Part shown: positions 11,197 through 23,134 of the stretch, in pieces
How positions within the stretch are numbered: the stretch's first letter is position 1
Layout of the letters: every line of letters begins with the position of its first letter
Assembly (NCBI GenBank): GCA_022575985.1
Contig: JAKSXM010000007.1
Coordinates: 16,308,501 to 16,372,500, forward strand
Direction: 5' to 3'
Length of the DNA: 64,000 bases
From: Anagrus nilaparvatae
Taxonomy: Eukaryota; Arthropoda; Insecta; Hymenoptera; Mymaridae
The notes under the pieces: model-generated
What the model was told of the DNA's origin: nothing
What the model saw: only the letters and a program-made list of their open reading frames with translations
The model's database searches: none
Program-made: the position numbers and the translations under genes

Positions 11197-12464
11197 ATGA
11201 TTCATATGCCCGTAATAGGCAACCTTAAAGTAATTTTTGGAATTTTTTAAAATTCAAAATTGTTACTCATTGGGTCACTGAACACGAAAACACGCCTAGC
11301 TTGAAAGATCGGATTATGCAAACGTCGGGCACTTGGGATTTTATAGCGGAAAATGAATGTTCAACCTATAAGGAGATAATACTTTCTTGGATTTAAATGT
11401 TTCACCTAGCTTCTTGAGAGTTATTTGATAAAACGTGTCTCTCGGGGCAGCTGAAAATGAGCAAAAAATTTTCCTGCTCGGATCGGGCTGAAATTTTCAG
11501 GAAAGGTTGCTTTTTTGGTCCCCAAAAACATGGTGAAACCCGTTTTTCAAAATTAGTCATCCTCTTCGAGATATTTATCAATATGTCTCCCATTTAAAAT
11601 ACATGGGAAAAACCATTTTATAGCGGTTTTTCTGATTTTGCTTCACAATTTTAATTTGACTAAGCACCAAAACAACGAGAAAAGTTTTTTTTAACATTCA
11701 TTCACATGCCTGCTTCATTATATAGAGGATTGGTGTTTGTCCAACGTGGCGAGACGTCTCTAAGTCGAAAAAATCGCGTTTAAAATTGAAAAACTAACGT
11801 TTTTTAAAAATTGCGTATATTAAATTATTTATATGTATATAATTTATTTAAAATTAATGTTAAAAAAAACTCTTCTCGTTAGTTTGGTGCTTGGTCAAAC
11901 TAAAATTGTGGAACAAAATAAGAAAAATCGCTACTAGATGGCTTTTCCCATGTATTTTAAATGGGAGACATATTGACAAATATCTCGAAGAGGATGAGTG
12001 ATTTTGAAAAACGGGTTTCACCATGTTTTTGGGGACCAAAAAAGCAACCTTTCCTGAAAATCTCAGCCCGATCCGAGCAGGAAAAATTTTTGCTCATTTT
12101 TAGCTGCCCCCAGGGACACGTTTTATCAAATAACTCTCAAGAAGCTAGGTGAAACATTTAAATCCAAGAAAGTATTATCTCCTTATAGGTTGAACATTCA
12201 TTTTCCGCTATAAAATCCCAAGTGCCCGACGTTTGCATAATCCGATCTTTCAAGCTAGGCGTGGAAAATGGAAGCTGTTTTTACTAAAAATGATTCAGAT
12301 GCCCGCAGTTTTACTGTTACTTGTGTTTTTTGTCTTTCGAGAAATTATCACGTTTACATGGACAATTTATTTTGTTGCCCCCATTTGTTACTTCATTGAA
12401 AATAATATGGACTTGCAAACAATTGCGAATTTTAAAAAAATTCGAAAAATTACTTTAAGGTTGC

Positions 12465-13050
12465 CTATTGTGGGCATATGAATCATATCCGGTAAAAATC
12501 GATATCATATCCGTGCTAAGGGACCCTATTTGCGAACTACATTTGCGAATACAGAAAAAACCTCAAAAATTAATCTAAAGTTGCCTAATGTGGGCAACTG
12601 GACAATATACGGTAAAAACTGATATCATATTCGTGCTCAACGACCCAAAAACTGACAACAATACTGTACTAAATAAGTAACGATTACGAATACAGAAAAA
12701 ACCCCAAAAATTAACCCAAAGTTGCCTAATGTGGGCAAATGGACAATATACGGTGAAAACTGATATCATATTCGTGCTCTGCGACCCAAAAAACATAAGT
12801 AACATTTGCGAATACAGAAAAAACCCCAAAAATTAACCTAAAGTTGCCTATTGTGGGCAACTGGACAAAATACGGTATAAACCAATATCATATTCGTACT
12901 CAGCGACCCAAAAAACATAAGTAACGATTACAAATACAGAAAAAAACCCAAAAATTAACCTAAAGTTGCCTATTGTGGGCAACTGGACAATATACGGTAA
13001 AAACCGATATCATATTCATTTTCAGCGACCCAAAAAACATAAAAACCCGT
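12465..13050 (+). repeat. Tandem array, right arm of palindrome 1
   Basis: About five units of about 120 bp are present. Each begins AAGTTGCCTA(A/T)(T/G)TGGGC and continues GGACAATATACGGTAAAAAC, then the TCATATTCGTGCTC region and GACCCAAAAAACATAAGTAA. Unit lengths vary slightly. It is the inverse of 10680-11100. No open frame runs through the units. Confidence 0.8.
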
Positions 13051-13472
13051 TGGGAAATTCCATTTCCCTATTAAGGATAAAATTTGGCTACAAAATCTGT
13101 CTGCAAGTTTGGTCTATCTATTATAATCATAAAATCAGCCGCCATTTTGGGTCAAATAGCAGCAAAAAAATTTTTTTGACCATAAGGATTTTTTGTTTAG
13201 GCCCCATTGACCAACTTTTATTTATTTTTGGGAAGATGGAAAGCCATAAGTTCTAACAAAAAAAAAGCGTTCAAAAATGTCAGTTTTTTTGATAAATATG
13301 GCCAAAAATCATGCAAGGGCTAAATTTTTTTAAAATCCGACTCCGGATTCGAAATCTACGACCTCAAAAACATAAGACCAGGTATTCTAAAATAAAATTT
13401 TTTAATTTTTTTGCTAAAAATTATGCAGCTAAAATAATTAAAAAATATCCGTCAATCTTGACATTAATGGGA

Positions 13473-14070
13473 TAAACACGTATACCTGTATGTCTAGGTC
13501 CAGAAGACCTTTTGAAATGAATTGAAAGCATCGGGGGTGCTTTTTCAAAGAAAATAAAGTCATCTATTATAAATTGTAATTTGGCGTCCCAATTATTGCG
13601 GAGTTCTCTGAAAAGTATTTATTATACATGATAGACGCAAATCACCAACATAATCACGCTAATATATAATGTCTTACGCTGATGGTATATACGATATTTT
13701 TGAGTTTCTGAATGTAGAACGTGTGCTGGAATTTCAGGCTCGCGTTTTATGCCTGAAAAAAATTTTTAATTAGCAAAGAATTTTTAGCACTTGTTGTATA
13801 TCTAGGCAGACTAAAAATATCCTAATTAAAAAGGTAGTAAATATAAACAAAAAATAAAAATATGATGTTTTAACATTTTTGTTGGATAAATTGTCTTGTA
13901 TCGCTTCGTATTGTATTCATTTATTTGTTGAAAAATTTTATCGCCGGTACCGTATCGATACGATAAACAAAGAAATTTTTCGATGACATATCGATAAATG
14001 GTCAAATTATCGTATCGTATCGTGAAGCCCCAATTCCAGAAAATTACTTGAATAAGGTTTAAATTATATA
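13473..14070. other. Non-coding stretch with TCGATACGAT-type repeats
   Basis: The sequence is between the palindrome and the second direct repeat. Around 13945-14030 there is a cluster of TATCGATA/ATCGTATCG words (ACCGTATCGATACGAT, then CATATCGATA and ATCGTATCGTATCGTG). This may be a small palindromic repeat or an insulator-like motif cluster. Nothing coding is recognised. Confidence 0.4.
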
Positions 14071-14117
14071 CTATACAATTGTTTGAAACTTGAAACCTGT
14101 ACATTTTTAATAATTTA
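14071..14117 (+). repeat. Direct repeat copy 2
   Basis: This is the same 47-bp sequence as 10139-10185, starting CTATACAATTGTTTGAAACT and ending ACATTTTTAATAATTTA. It has the same orientation and lies 3.9 kb downstream. Confidence 0.6.
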
Positions 14118-14539
14118 AATAAATGGATTTATTTAAAAGGATTTTACACCATCCACTAAATTCCACTAAAAGGATTTTTTTTGGCAGTGTCTATTCAAAC
14201 AACCGATTTTCACGGCAACCGTCTCCAACGGTTGGGATTTTGGCCTTTTTTAACAAAGTACAACCGTCATGTTACCTATTGTTTCCAATCTTAGTCCAGT
14301 AATAATTAAAATCTCAGCTATTTGCAACCGTAGAAAAATAAAGGCACTATAAGTAAAAATAAAAAAAATATAAAATAAAAATATATAAAAATATGACTAT
14401 AACAGTTATAAAAATTTTATACATTTATATTAAATCCTAAGACATTTAAAAACGTTAATATATTGTTGTTGTTGACATATTCTTGATACATTGAAACAAT
14501 TCAAGAAATTCATTCTTCTTTTTTTTTTCGTTTTGGATC

Positions 14540-16445
14540 TTGCCCTTTTTTTACCTTTTGCCCTACTTGAATTTGACGAATCACAATTTCCACATCACCT
14601 TGTTCCTTTTTTAATTCCACTAAAAATGCTTACAAACTAGGGTGATGTTTGCCAATAACGATTTGCAACTGGTTATGATAAGCTTCTGAAATATTATTTG
14701 TACGCGCAGTACGCATAAGAACAGAATTATATTAATTCTATAATATTGGACTTTAGCGGGGTGGCAATCTTTTTCGTCTACCTCGTGCTGGTTTTTCTCG
14801 TACATAAAAGTTATCAAAATATTCAAAAACTGATTGTAAATCTATGGGGATCTGGTTTCATAGTAGAGCAAAATATTCTTCTACGCTTTCTACTGATACA
14901 AAAGCAAGAGTAATCATCAGATGCACATAAACCTTAGGAGTGCGGTCTCCTGGGTTACTGTATAGAGATTACTGTCCCACATCTTGAACTTTTCCGTATA
15001 AATTCTGATCCAGATGAAATAAACAACATCTTACCTTATCTACATCAATAAGATCTCTAGCAGTATTTATGATAGACAATTCAAAATCACTCATAATGAC
15101 TGAAAGGCATGATGGTTTTGAGGTTAAGTTCTTTTGCTCGCTGAAAGGTTTTCGCAAAAACTTTGTATGCACCCGCTTATTTTTTTTCTAGAAGTGCATA
15201 AACAAAAGATAATCTAACTGTTTCTATTTTGCTTTTTGTACCCGGTTGATTTACAGCAGCAAGTATGGCAAAAATATTGACGGAGCGCATTTAAGGTATA
15301 TTGCTACTTCATAAAATTTTCTTGGATCAAAATTTTTTTATTTTTTTTTTTCTGTTGAAAAACTATTCAAGAATATGTAAAAAAATTTTTATATCGGTCG
15401 AAATATTTTTATATACTTTAAATCTTCTTTTATGGAGCCCCCGCCCTTCAATATATACGCGCTTAAAAACTTTAAACGCGTTTTTCTCTAAACTACTTTT
15501 TTGCACCTGGTACCCAGAATAAATCAAAACCACCTAGTCCGATCGACTCCAAATTTGGTCCACACACTTACCAAATATGTAGTTTTCGTGTGAACTAAAA
15601 TATTGCAAAAATTTTAATTTTTTCGGTATTTTTTTGCAAAAAACGTAGAAAAAAAATGACTTTTTTCCAAATTTTTTTAAAAATTTTAATAACTACTTTT
15701 TTTTTTGGCCAAAATTAAAAATTTTAGTTCACACGATAACCATACTCATGTAATTTATAATTCTTTTTTTTTTTTTTTGCTAAGTGCTGCCAAACATTTT
15801 TTATCTTGGGTACCAGCAGCTCTTTCCGGCGAAAATTCTTGAACTTCAAATAAAATTTAAACGCATAAAAAATTATAAAAATTAATTTAAAAAAATTTTT
15901 TTACATACTTTAATTGTTCATTTATTATATCCCAAAAAAATTTTCCATTATCTCTTCCCGTTTTCCTGTAAACTAATTTGCGGATTTTGCTTGACGTCGC
16001 GGGCGCGCCAAGTAGCAATATACCTTAAAAGTTCCGTCGACAAACGAAACTCTGCTTTGGAACAAATTTCGCAAATTTACGTAAAGTTAACTTATTTGGC
16101 ATTTCAGCAAAAACGCCTAATAAAAAATTTTTTTTTCGAAAAAATTTAATTACTATTAAAATAAGTTGTACCTGTTGATATATTACTAAGCTCAGTCCGC
16201 AAAATCTGAGCAGGGGGTGATTCAGGATGTTCTTCTGCTCTTCTCTTGACAGACCTCACAACCTTTAAAGCATTTACTTCTTCAATATTAGGTGCATGAA
16301 TATGATCTTCAAAATTTCCTCCTTTAACAGTAATTAAATTTTCAGAATTACCGGTGGTTACGACCCAAGCATCACACGCATCCATTTTCCTACGTCTCTA
16401 ACAAGCTCGATTCCCTATTCTTTCCAAATGCTTGTAATTCAATAA
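14540..16445 (-). pseudogene. Decayed MULE transposase with N-terminal FLYWCH finger
   Basis: Minus-strand fragments appear in the order of a Mutator-like transposase. First is a FLYWCH-type finger tail (16440-16172: RRRKMDACDAWVVTTG, then HIHAPNIEEVNALKVV). Next comes MPNKLTLRKFAK (about 16110-16060), then DGTFKCAPSIF, split by a MITE. The MULE core follows (15172-14969: SVIMSDFELSIINTARD, then CCLFHLDQNLYGKVQDVG). Last is a C-terminal part with RTARTNNISEAYH and HHPSL, then LVELKKEQGDVEIVI (about 14720-14560). Such proteins cut and join transposon DNA in the nucleus. Several frameshifts and stops make this copy dead. A 55-base gap at 16171-16117 has GT...AG ends and may be a real intron. 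Terminal repeats of the element were not found. Confidence 0.8.
15295..16024. mobile_element. 730-bp TTAA-flanked MITE (piggyBac-like) inside the MULE
   Basis: Perfect 15-bp terminal inverted repeats, GGTATATTGCTACTT and AAGTAGCAATATACC, are flanked by TTAA on both sides (15291-15294 and 16025-16028). Removing the element plus one TTAA restores an uninterrupted D-G-T-F-K-C-A-P reading in the host MULE. That proves insertion into a coding exon and fixes the boundaries. There is no transposase inside. TTAA duplication is the hallmark of the piggyBac superfamily; a GGTA start instead of CCCT is unusual, so the superfamily call is inferred. Confidence 0.85.
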
Positions 16446-18319
16446 CCCGTTAAAATGAAGGAAAGTTTTAATTATTTCTGCCATGTCAAAGTTAATTTAA
16501 TTATTTAAATTTTATTTGTAAATTTTTTTAAATTTATTTAAACTTATTTCCAATTATTATAATTTAACACTCTTTAAACTTTAAACTTAAAAAATTTTTT
16601 AATAATAAAATTCAATTTTAAGCATCTAAATAAAAAAAATTTATTGACACTGCTTTTGATTAAATAATAGGTTAGATTATATTTTTTTATAACAAGAGAA
16701 AACGAGCGTGAAGTAAGATACAATACAGCTACATTCAAAAACTTTTTTTAAGAGTAATTTTTAATTTTTGAAAATTTTTTTGGAAAAAAATTGGAAATCT
16801 CTACGTGTTGGAAAAAATATTTTTAGAAATCACTGTGGATTGAAAAAAAAATTTTTGGAAAAAAAAATTTTTTTTTTTTAAATTGGAAAAAGTGTCCGCC
16901 AACCATAAATAATTATTTTGAAATCTACTTTTTCTATCCAAAACGTTAATTAATTTTCTGTATTTATCAACAGCACGCAGTCTCTCAACAGTTTATCTAG
17001 TCGAAGTTCACTTGGTTGAAAGCAGGTGGGGGGTAGCTGAAGTCTTCATGCTCCTAAACATTAAAATAGTTAATTTTTTAGATACAGATTTTTCACCCTT
17101 AATACCTTAGATGATAACCACTTAATTTCTTCTTGGATACCGTTTCAGGCGATTGGATTTAGTTAAAAATATTTTTCTTGAAAAGAGGTAAAATGTTAAG
17201 TTTCCCAGCCAATGGACAGATTATTATCTGCTTACGGATCGGAGCTCGAATCGGAAAAATTAAATAAAATCTAAAAAACCCAAAAATGGTCAGTGAGTTT
17301 TTTGAAAACTTTTTGTATGCTACTACTTAGGTTAGGTTTGGTTCGGGGGGCCAAATCACTATACTTGCCCAAAAATAGACTTTCAGGGTAAAGCACTCAT
17401 TTTTGCAGATACAGGATCCTGAAATTCAAATTCTGAAATAAGAAACTTTAAAGGACAAAATCTGGACTCTCAAAGAGTAAATACATTAAAAGAACCCCTT
17501 TTTAGGGCTAGTTATTGCAAATTTGTGGTAAATCTCTAATAATTTCTCATTAAAAATACCCCGAGTTCCTTATCAATTACCCAAAAAACCTGTGAAAAAC
17601 CATATCTGGTGACGGACAATAACTATACATCCTCCCCTAGTAAATAAGTAACAACTAACTACTAGCAAGTATTTACCTAAATTTTGGTTATATACATATT
17701 TTTTTTTTAAATCCATAAACAATTTCCTAACAAAATAGTTTCTAAAACCTAAATTTTAGGTATTTGAAATATTTTTGTTTTAGGTGAAACATAAAATATT
17801 TATTTTTGAATATTTTTCATATTAACCCCTGGAAGCTAAAAAAGCAGTTTTTATCAATATTATTCATTTCAAATTTAAATTTTAGTTTTATTTCAGTTTT
17901 TATAATTTTCACACACAATGTTTTAGTAAAAATAAATATACTTTAAAAAAAATCAGTTACAAATACCAATTAAAATAAAATAATATTTTCTTTATTTAGG
18001 TATTAATAGTTTGACTATTTAAACAAACAAGAAGAAATATAATATGATAGATCAAAAGGCTTTTCTAGTTAACTATAATGGAAATAATGTGATGATACTT
18101 TAACTGCGTTAAATAGTAAGTCTTTAGAGACTAAATTTACCAAATGTATATACAAGATAGGAATTTCCTTTGATGCAAACATTAACTAGTAGTGGTCATT
18201 CAATTTAGGTAAACATACTTTGAACGTCAAAACACTACAGTATGAATTAACACACAAGAATCAAATAAATAACAGACGATACAAACATCATTTATTTTTT
18301 CTTAACCTTATTATGTTAA
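16446..18319. other. Non-coding DNA, no gene seen
   Basis: Mixed AT-rich sequence. A moderately GC-richer part at 16970-17650 contains no open frame with recognisable domain content. The phrase GGGGGGCCAAATCACTATAC at about 17347 resembles a short piece of the 36.9 kb foldback (GGGGCCAAATCACTATATTT at 39421) but extends no further. Confidence 0.5.
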
Positions 18320-18751
18320 GGTATTAGGATAGTAAAAATTTATGATAACAGAAATGAATGAAACTTATAAAATATAAAGATAAAGTCTTTAAAAAATGAA
18401 ATAAACTTTCTTTTACAACTTTGGTTGCCTAATTATTATTTAATCAAGAAAAAGGTGTAGGTAATTTAACATTGCTCTTATGGAAAATCATCTTTGGAGC
18501 TTGTGAAAAGTATGATTGCGATTACACAGATTAATGAAACTTAAATAATATGGTAAATAAAAGCTCAAAGATTATATTTCCAATTTGTTTTACTTGTTTC
18601 ATTTAGGAAATTATTAAATAATTAAATAAAAAGTATGTAAATAACCTAGTATTATACAAATACATATACGATTTTACATATGTATGTAGCGTCGATAATT
18701 CAGAAATCGAAAAAAAATACCAACAAAATGGCGTATTACTATCCTAACACC
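18320..18751. mobile_element. 432-bp TTAA-flanked MITE
   Basis: The termini are GGTATTAGGATAGTAA at 18320 and TTACTATCCTAACACC ending at 18751, complementary at 15 of 16 positions. TTAA stands immediately outside on both sides (18316-18319 and 18752-18755). The interior is AT-rich and non-coding. It shares the GGTAT start and TTAA site choice with the 15295-16024 element, but the rest of the terminal repeat differs, so it is a second, related or parallel family. Confidence 0.75.
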
Positions 18752-18755
18752 TTAA

Positions 18756-21078
18756 AAAATGTTTTTATTTTTTTTTCTAAAATTTTTGATTTTTCTGTTA
18801 AAAAATAAAATTATTCAAAATTTTAGTTTTATGACTACTTTTCACTGGTACAAATCTACAACTACCAAATAAAAAATATTTACTTTATTAATTGTTAATT
18901 ATTTATACGATTTTCTGACTTTTACAGCCAGCTAAATTAAATAAAATACCAATAAATACCGAAGTCAAAAATGAAAATAAATAAATTTTTTACACAACTA
19001 TGTGAATAAAAGGGTTGTAAACCCCAAAAATTTTATATTTAAAAATTTTTAAAATTTCCAATCACCTATATTCTTACTATATCTCATGATTTAATCTGAA
19101 AATTCATAGTAGTATATATGATCATAAGATAAGATTATAATGACTGTAAATCATAGAAAATTTATTACATCAAGAGCTATAACAATATATTGGAAAATAA
19201 TATTGAAACATAAACTACAAGTGTTATAATTATTGTTCATCATTGACAGAGATTGGTTAGACTCTAACATCAACGAGTAAACGATACATATATATATTGT
19301 ATATAGTAGTAGTTTTCCTATTGTCCAACTAATTACACTGGGACTTTGGGATTTTAGTCCATAGTATACAGAAAGCTAAAATTAACTAATCTACTGATGA
19401 AAGAATCTTTGTTAAATGTATCTAACCAACAGATGAATATAATATATCCTCTAAATATAAATTATATATAATACACGTATATAAACTTAGAGAGCCTTTT
19501 AGTAATTAAATAAAATTTATCAGTAAACCAACACGTTGATGGCTACTATTATTACTATTTTAATCTATTTTCTTTTTAAAAAATACTTGTAAGTTATTTT
19601 CTATTGTTTATTACTCATCATTGTAAATGATAACGATAAGAATTTAAAAAAAGTTTTATTTTTAAATCAAAATATAATTTAATTTAGTAACAAAAGAATT
19701 ATCTTAAGTTAATCTAGAATATCTCTTTGTTTTCTATATAAAAGCCGATTTAAAAAATTTTTTAAACGTCTGGTGTGTTATAAGAATTTATCTAAAATCA
19801 TAATCTTTAATAACTTGAGAAATAGTTTTTTTTTTTAAGATGAAAAAAAATCTAAAGAAGAAAATTTCATTTTAATATACATTAATCTTTATAATCTCAT
19901 CTTAGATATAATACTTTATTCTAAATAATGTACTGTAAATATAAAATAAGAGCTGTTATTTAGTGATGCATTTAATACAAAATACGATTTAAGTTTTTTT
20001 TTTTTACTGTTTAAGAATGCTTAAAAAACATGTTACTTTGTTATATTTATACCTACTTATAAAAATGGAATTATTTAAAAAATCAATTACGGAGATTATT
20101 GTCACTTGAACTAACAGAACATTTTCAGTTTCTTATAGGATAATAACTTGAGTATTAAAAAAAATCGAAATAAAAATGCTAAATTTATTTTTTTTTTTTA
20201 CTCTTTTTTCACTTATTTATTAAAGACTTCATTCTTTAGCATAAAAATAAAAAATAAAATAAAAATTTTAATGTAAAAGTTAATGAAAAAAAAAAACAAA
20301 AAATTTAAAAAATTTTATATATTTTTTTTTTTAGTAAATATTAAAGTTACAAAAAAAAAAGTTGTTAACGAGAGTAAACGTCAGTAGCATTCCCTAAATC
20401 CTATGAGCTTTTAAGGAATTATCTAAAAAAGTTTCAACATAATGCTTCTGTCTAACCAAAACTTCTGCATGTTACATTTTTTTTTTTTTTTTTGCAAAAA
20501 AACTTCTTTTTAAGTTTTGATCTGTGAATAACAAAAAAAAAAAAATTAAATAAATGAATAAAATGTTATAATAATATATGTATAAATGCATATTATTAAT
20601 ATTTTTAAAATAGAGAAATTGATGTTATTGGTAAAGGTAGATTGATTGGATCTAATGCAAGTAAGAAAAAATCTTTGAAGGGTGAGAATTCAAACAACTA
20701 TTATGTTAAAAATCAAATTAATTTTTGCTTCTTTTCTTTTTTGAAGTTTATTTGAAATTCTAAAAGAAAAAAGGATTTTTCACATTAATTATTTATAAAT
20801 ACATATGTAAATGAACGTGTATGAAAATATAGTTATCCCGAGCAAGAAAAACAGTCTCGCCTGTTTCAGATTGTCCCGAAGGACGTAATCGACTTCTTGT
20901 GATTTGAATAAATTCTTCTTGAAAATTTTATCCCTGGGGTCAAAATGAGCTATGGATTTTAAAAAGTAACCTAGGATCGTAAGAACTGTCTTATTTGGTA
21001 CCAACTGCCTCAAGGTAAAGAGGACTCCAATTTTCACACTTAGGGCCCATACAGACTCTAAAAGGGAAATTTTATGGA
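18756..21078. other. AT-rich DNA, no gene
   Basis: About 2.3 kb of A/T-rich sequence with frequent T and A runs (for example near 19990, 20190, 20330, 20480). A 97-codon minus-strand open stretch at 20789-21082 has no recognisable domain. I see nothing else. Confidence 0.55.
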
Positions 21079-21274
21079 GCATATTCTTACTAGATTCTGG
21101 GGACTCTAGAGTTGAATAGATTGAACTCTAGTAATTATCACTAAATATTAATTAAAATTTTGTTCAGAGGCAATTTTATGGATTCTGCTCCAGCAAAATA
21201 ACAGAATTTTAATAAATATTGAGTCATAATTAATTATTTCTACTTTAGTGCCCCTAAAATCTAGTAAGAATACG
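21079..21274. mobile_element. Small MITE, about 195 bp
   Basis: TATTCTTACTAGATT at 21082 and its complement AATCTAGTAAGAATA ending at 21271 form perfect 15-bp inverted termini. The match extends imperfectly inward (CTGGGG versus CCCCTAAA) and outward (GCA versus CGC). The interior is AT-rich and non-coding. Confidence 0.65.
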
Positions 21275-21296
21275 CTTCATGAAATCGACCCTTAAT

Positions 21297-21375
21297 ATTA
21301 TTATTATTATTATTGCCTTTATTTGTATAAACAAAACTAGTTACACTCTTACATAGTTATTATTATTATTATAGT
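21297..21375. repeat. ATT trinucleotide microsatellite, interrupted
   Basis: TTATTATTATTATTATTATT occurs at about 21297-21316 and again at about 21358-21372. Simple sequence only. Confidence 0.7.
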
Positions 21376-21407
21376 TCTAATTAATATATATTTTTTAACT
21401 TAAATAA

Positions 21408-23134
21408 GAGTCTTTCTTTGCCAAAACAGCCATGGTGGGCAGGTCGGGTCATCGGATCGGCCTCAAATTTTTCCCATGTTTTTATAACATAAAGATAGGA
21501 AAATCCTGAAATTTTCAGCCTTCTAGGTTTTAAACAGCCCGAGTTATGGCCAATCAAACTCATTAGGCGGCTCTCGACCAGCGTTAGTGCTTTTCGGGAA
21601 AATGGTTAAAAATCATAAATATAAGCTTGAAAAAAAATTCTGAAACAGCATATATGTTGGGAAACCTTCAGTAAATCCATTTCTGCCATTATTTTTTCGG
21701 AAAAACCCCGAGAAATTCCGGAAAATGGGAAAATGCATTTTAAGAAAAATCGCAATACCTCATTTGCCGCCATTTTTTTTTTGAAAATTTTTTTTTCAAA
21801 ATTTTTTTTAACCGAAATCCCATCGATCTGTATGAAAAAAAATTTTGATTTCGGCCATTAAGGTCGATTTTAGCCTGTTTTAGAATAATTTCACATTTTC
21901 AATACTTCTTTATTTAATTTTCCGTAAGGGGTTAAAATAATTGACTTTTTTGCTTTCAGAATCGAATAGCCAGGGAAAAAGTAGTCCTAAATAAAAAAAA
22001 AAATTGCTCTTTTCGATGAAAATTAACCGAGTTATGGTCAAGTAAAGATAGTGTCACAAATTACCATTTTTATACAAATTCCAATTTTAGGGTCCATAAC
22101 GACATTATAACTTGAAAAATGCATAACTCGCTTAAATTTTATCGTAAAAAGAAAAGTTTAGGATTATTATCGAATATTTTTTCCTTGGCTATTCTTTTAT
22201 GCAAGAAAAAAATTAGTTTAGTCAATAAAAAGTTTTTTTTTGGTCAAAAACTAATGTAACATGTTAAGGACTGTTTTTGATTATTATCATTTTTTATCAA
22301 AAAAAATAAATTTCTGTCAAGAAAATTAATTTTTTTATTGGATAAACGAATAGTCAAGGAAAAAATATTCGATAATAATCCTAAACTTTTCTTTTTACGA
22401 TAAAATTTAAGCGAGTTATGCATTTTTCAAGTTATAATGTCGTTATGGACCCTAAAATTGGAATTTGTATAAAAATGGTAATTTGTGACACTATCTTTAC
22501 TTGACCATAACTCGGTTAATTTTCATCGAAAGGGGCAATTTTTTTTTTTATTTAGGACTACTTTTTCCCTGGCTATTCGATTCTGAAAGCAAAAAAGTCA
22601 ATTATTTTAACCCCTTACGGAAAATTAAATAAAGAAGTATTGAAAATGTGAAATTATTCTAAAACAGGCTAAAATCGACCTTAATGGCCGAAATCAAAAT
22701 TTTTTTTCGTACAGATCGATGGGATTTCGGTTAAAAAAAATTTTGAAAAAAAAATTTTCAAAAAAAAAATGGCGGCAAATGAGGTATTGCGATTTTTCTT
22801 AAAACGCATTTTCCCATTTTCCGGAATTTCCCGGGGTTTTCCCGAAAAACTAATGGCAGAAATGGATTTACTGAAGGTTTCCCAACATATATACTCTTTC
22901 AGAATTTTTTTTCAAGCTTGTATTTATGATTTTTAACCATTTTCCCGAAAAGCACTAACGCTGGTCGAGAGCCGTCTAATGAGTTTGATTGGCCATAATT
23001 CGGGCTGCTTAAGTCCTAGAAGGCTAAAAATTTCAGGATTTTCCTATCTTTATGTTATAAAAACATGGGAAAAATTTGAGGCCGATCCAATGACCCGACC
23101 TGCCCACCATTGCTGTTTTGGCAAAGAAAGACTC
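21408..23134. repeat. 1.73 kb palindrome (foldback element 2)
   Basis: The left end GAGTCTTTCTTTGCC (21408) is the complement of GGCAAAGAAAGACTC (to 23134). Arms of about 810 bp (to about 22219, and from about 22323) are highly similar along their whole length, including matching A/T runs. The spacer is about 100 bp. Both arms contain GGTCGGGTCATC close to the end, a word also found in foldback 3. Short open stretches of about 60 codons occur in mirror positions (21563-21381 minus, 22979-23167 plus), but they are only what the duplicated DNA dictates. No transposase is present. Confidence 0.9.

Larger units (their letters stand above)
10218..13472. repeat. 3.26 kb palindrome (foldback element 1)
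   Basis: The ends TCCCATTAATGTC (10218) and GACATTAATGGGA (to 13472) are exact complements. Homology runs through arms of about 1.5-1.6 kb (10218 to about 11705, and about 11848 to 13472) around a spacer of about 140 bp. Each arm holds an outer AT-rich zone, a tandem array of a unit of about 120 bp, and a more GC-rich inner module (11400-11640 and 11920-12260). The arms differ by scattered substitutions and indels, so this is older than the 56.7 kb palindrome. No transposase is present. It is consistent with a foldback-type non-autonomous element. Confidence 0.85.

Noticed and set aside
17340..17370. Similarity of GGGGGGCCAAATCACTATAC to the 36.9/39.4 kb foldback
   Set aside because: The match does not extend beyond about 20 bases on either side.
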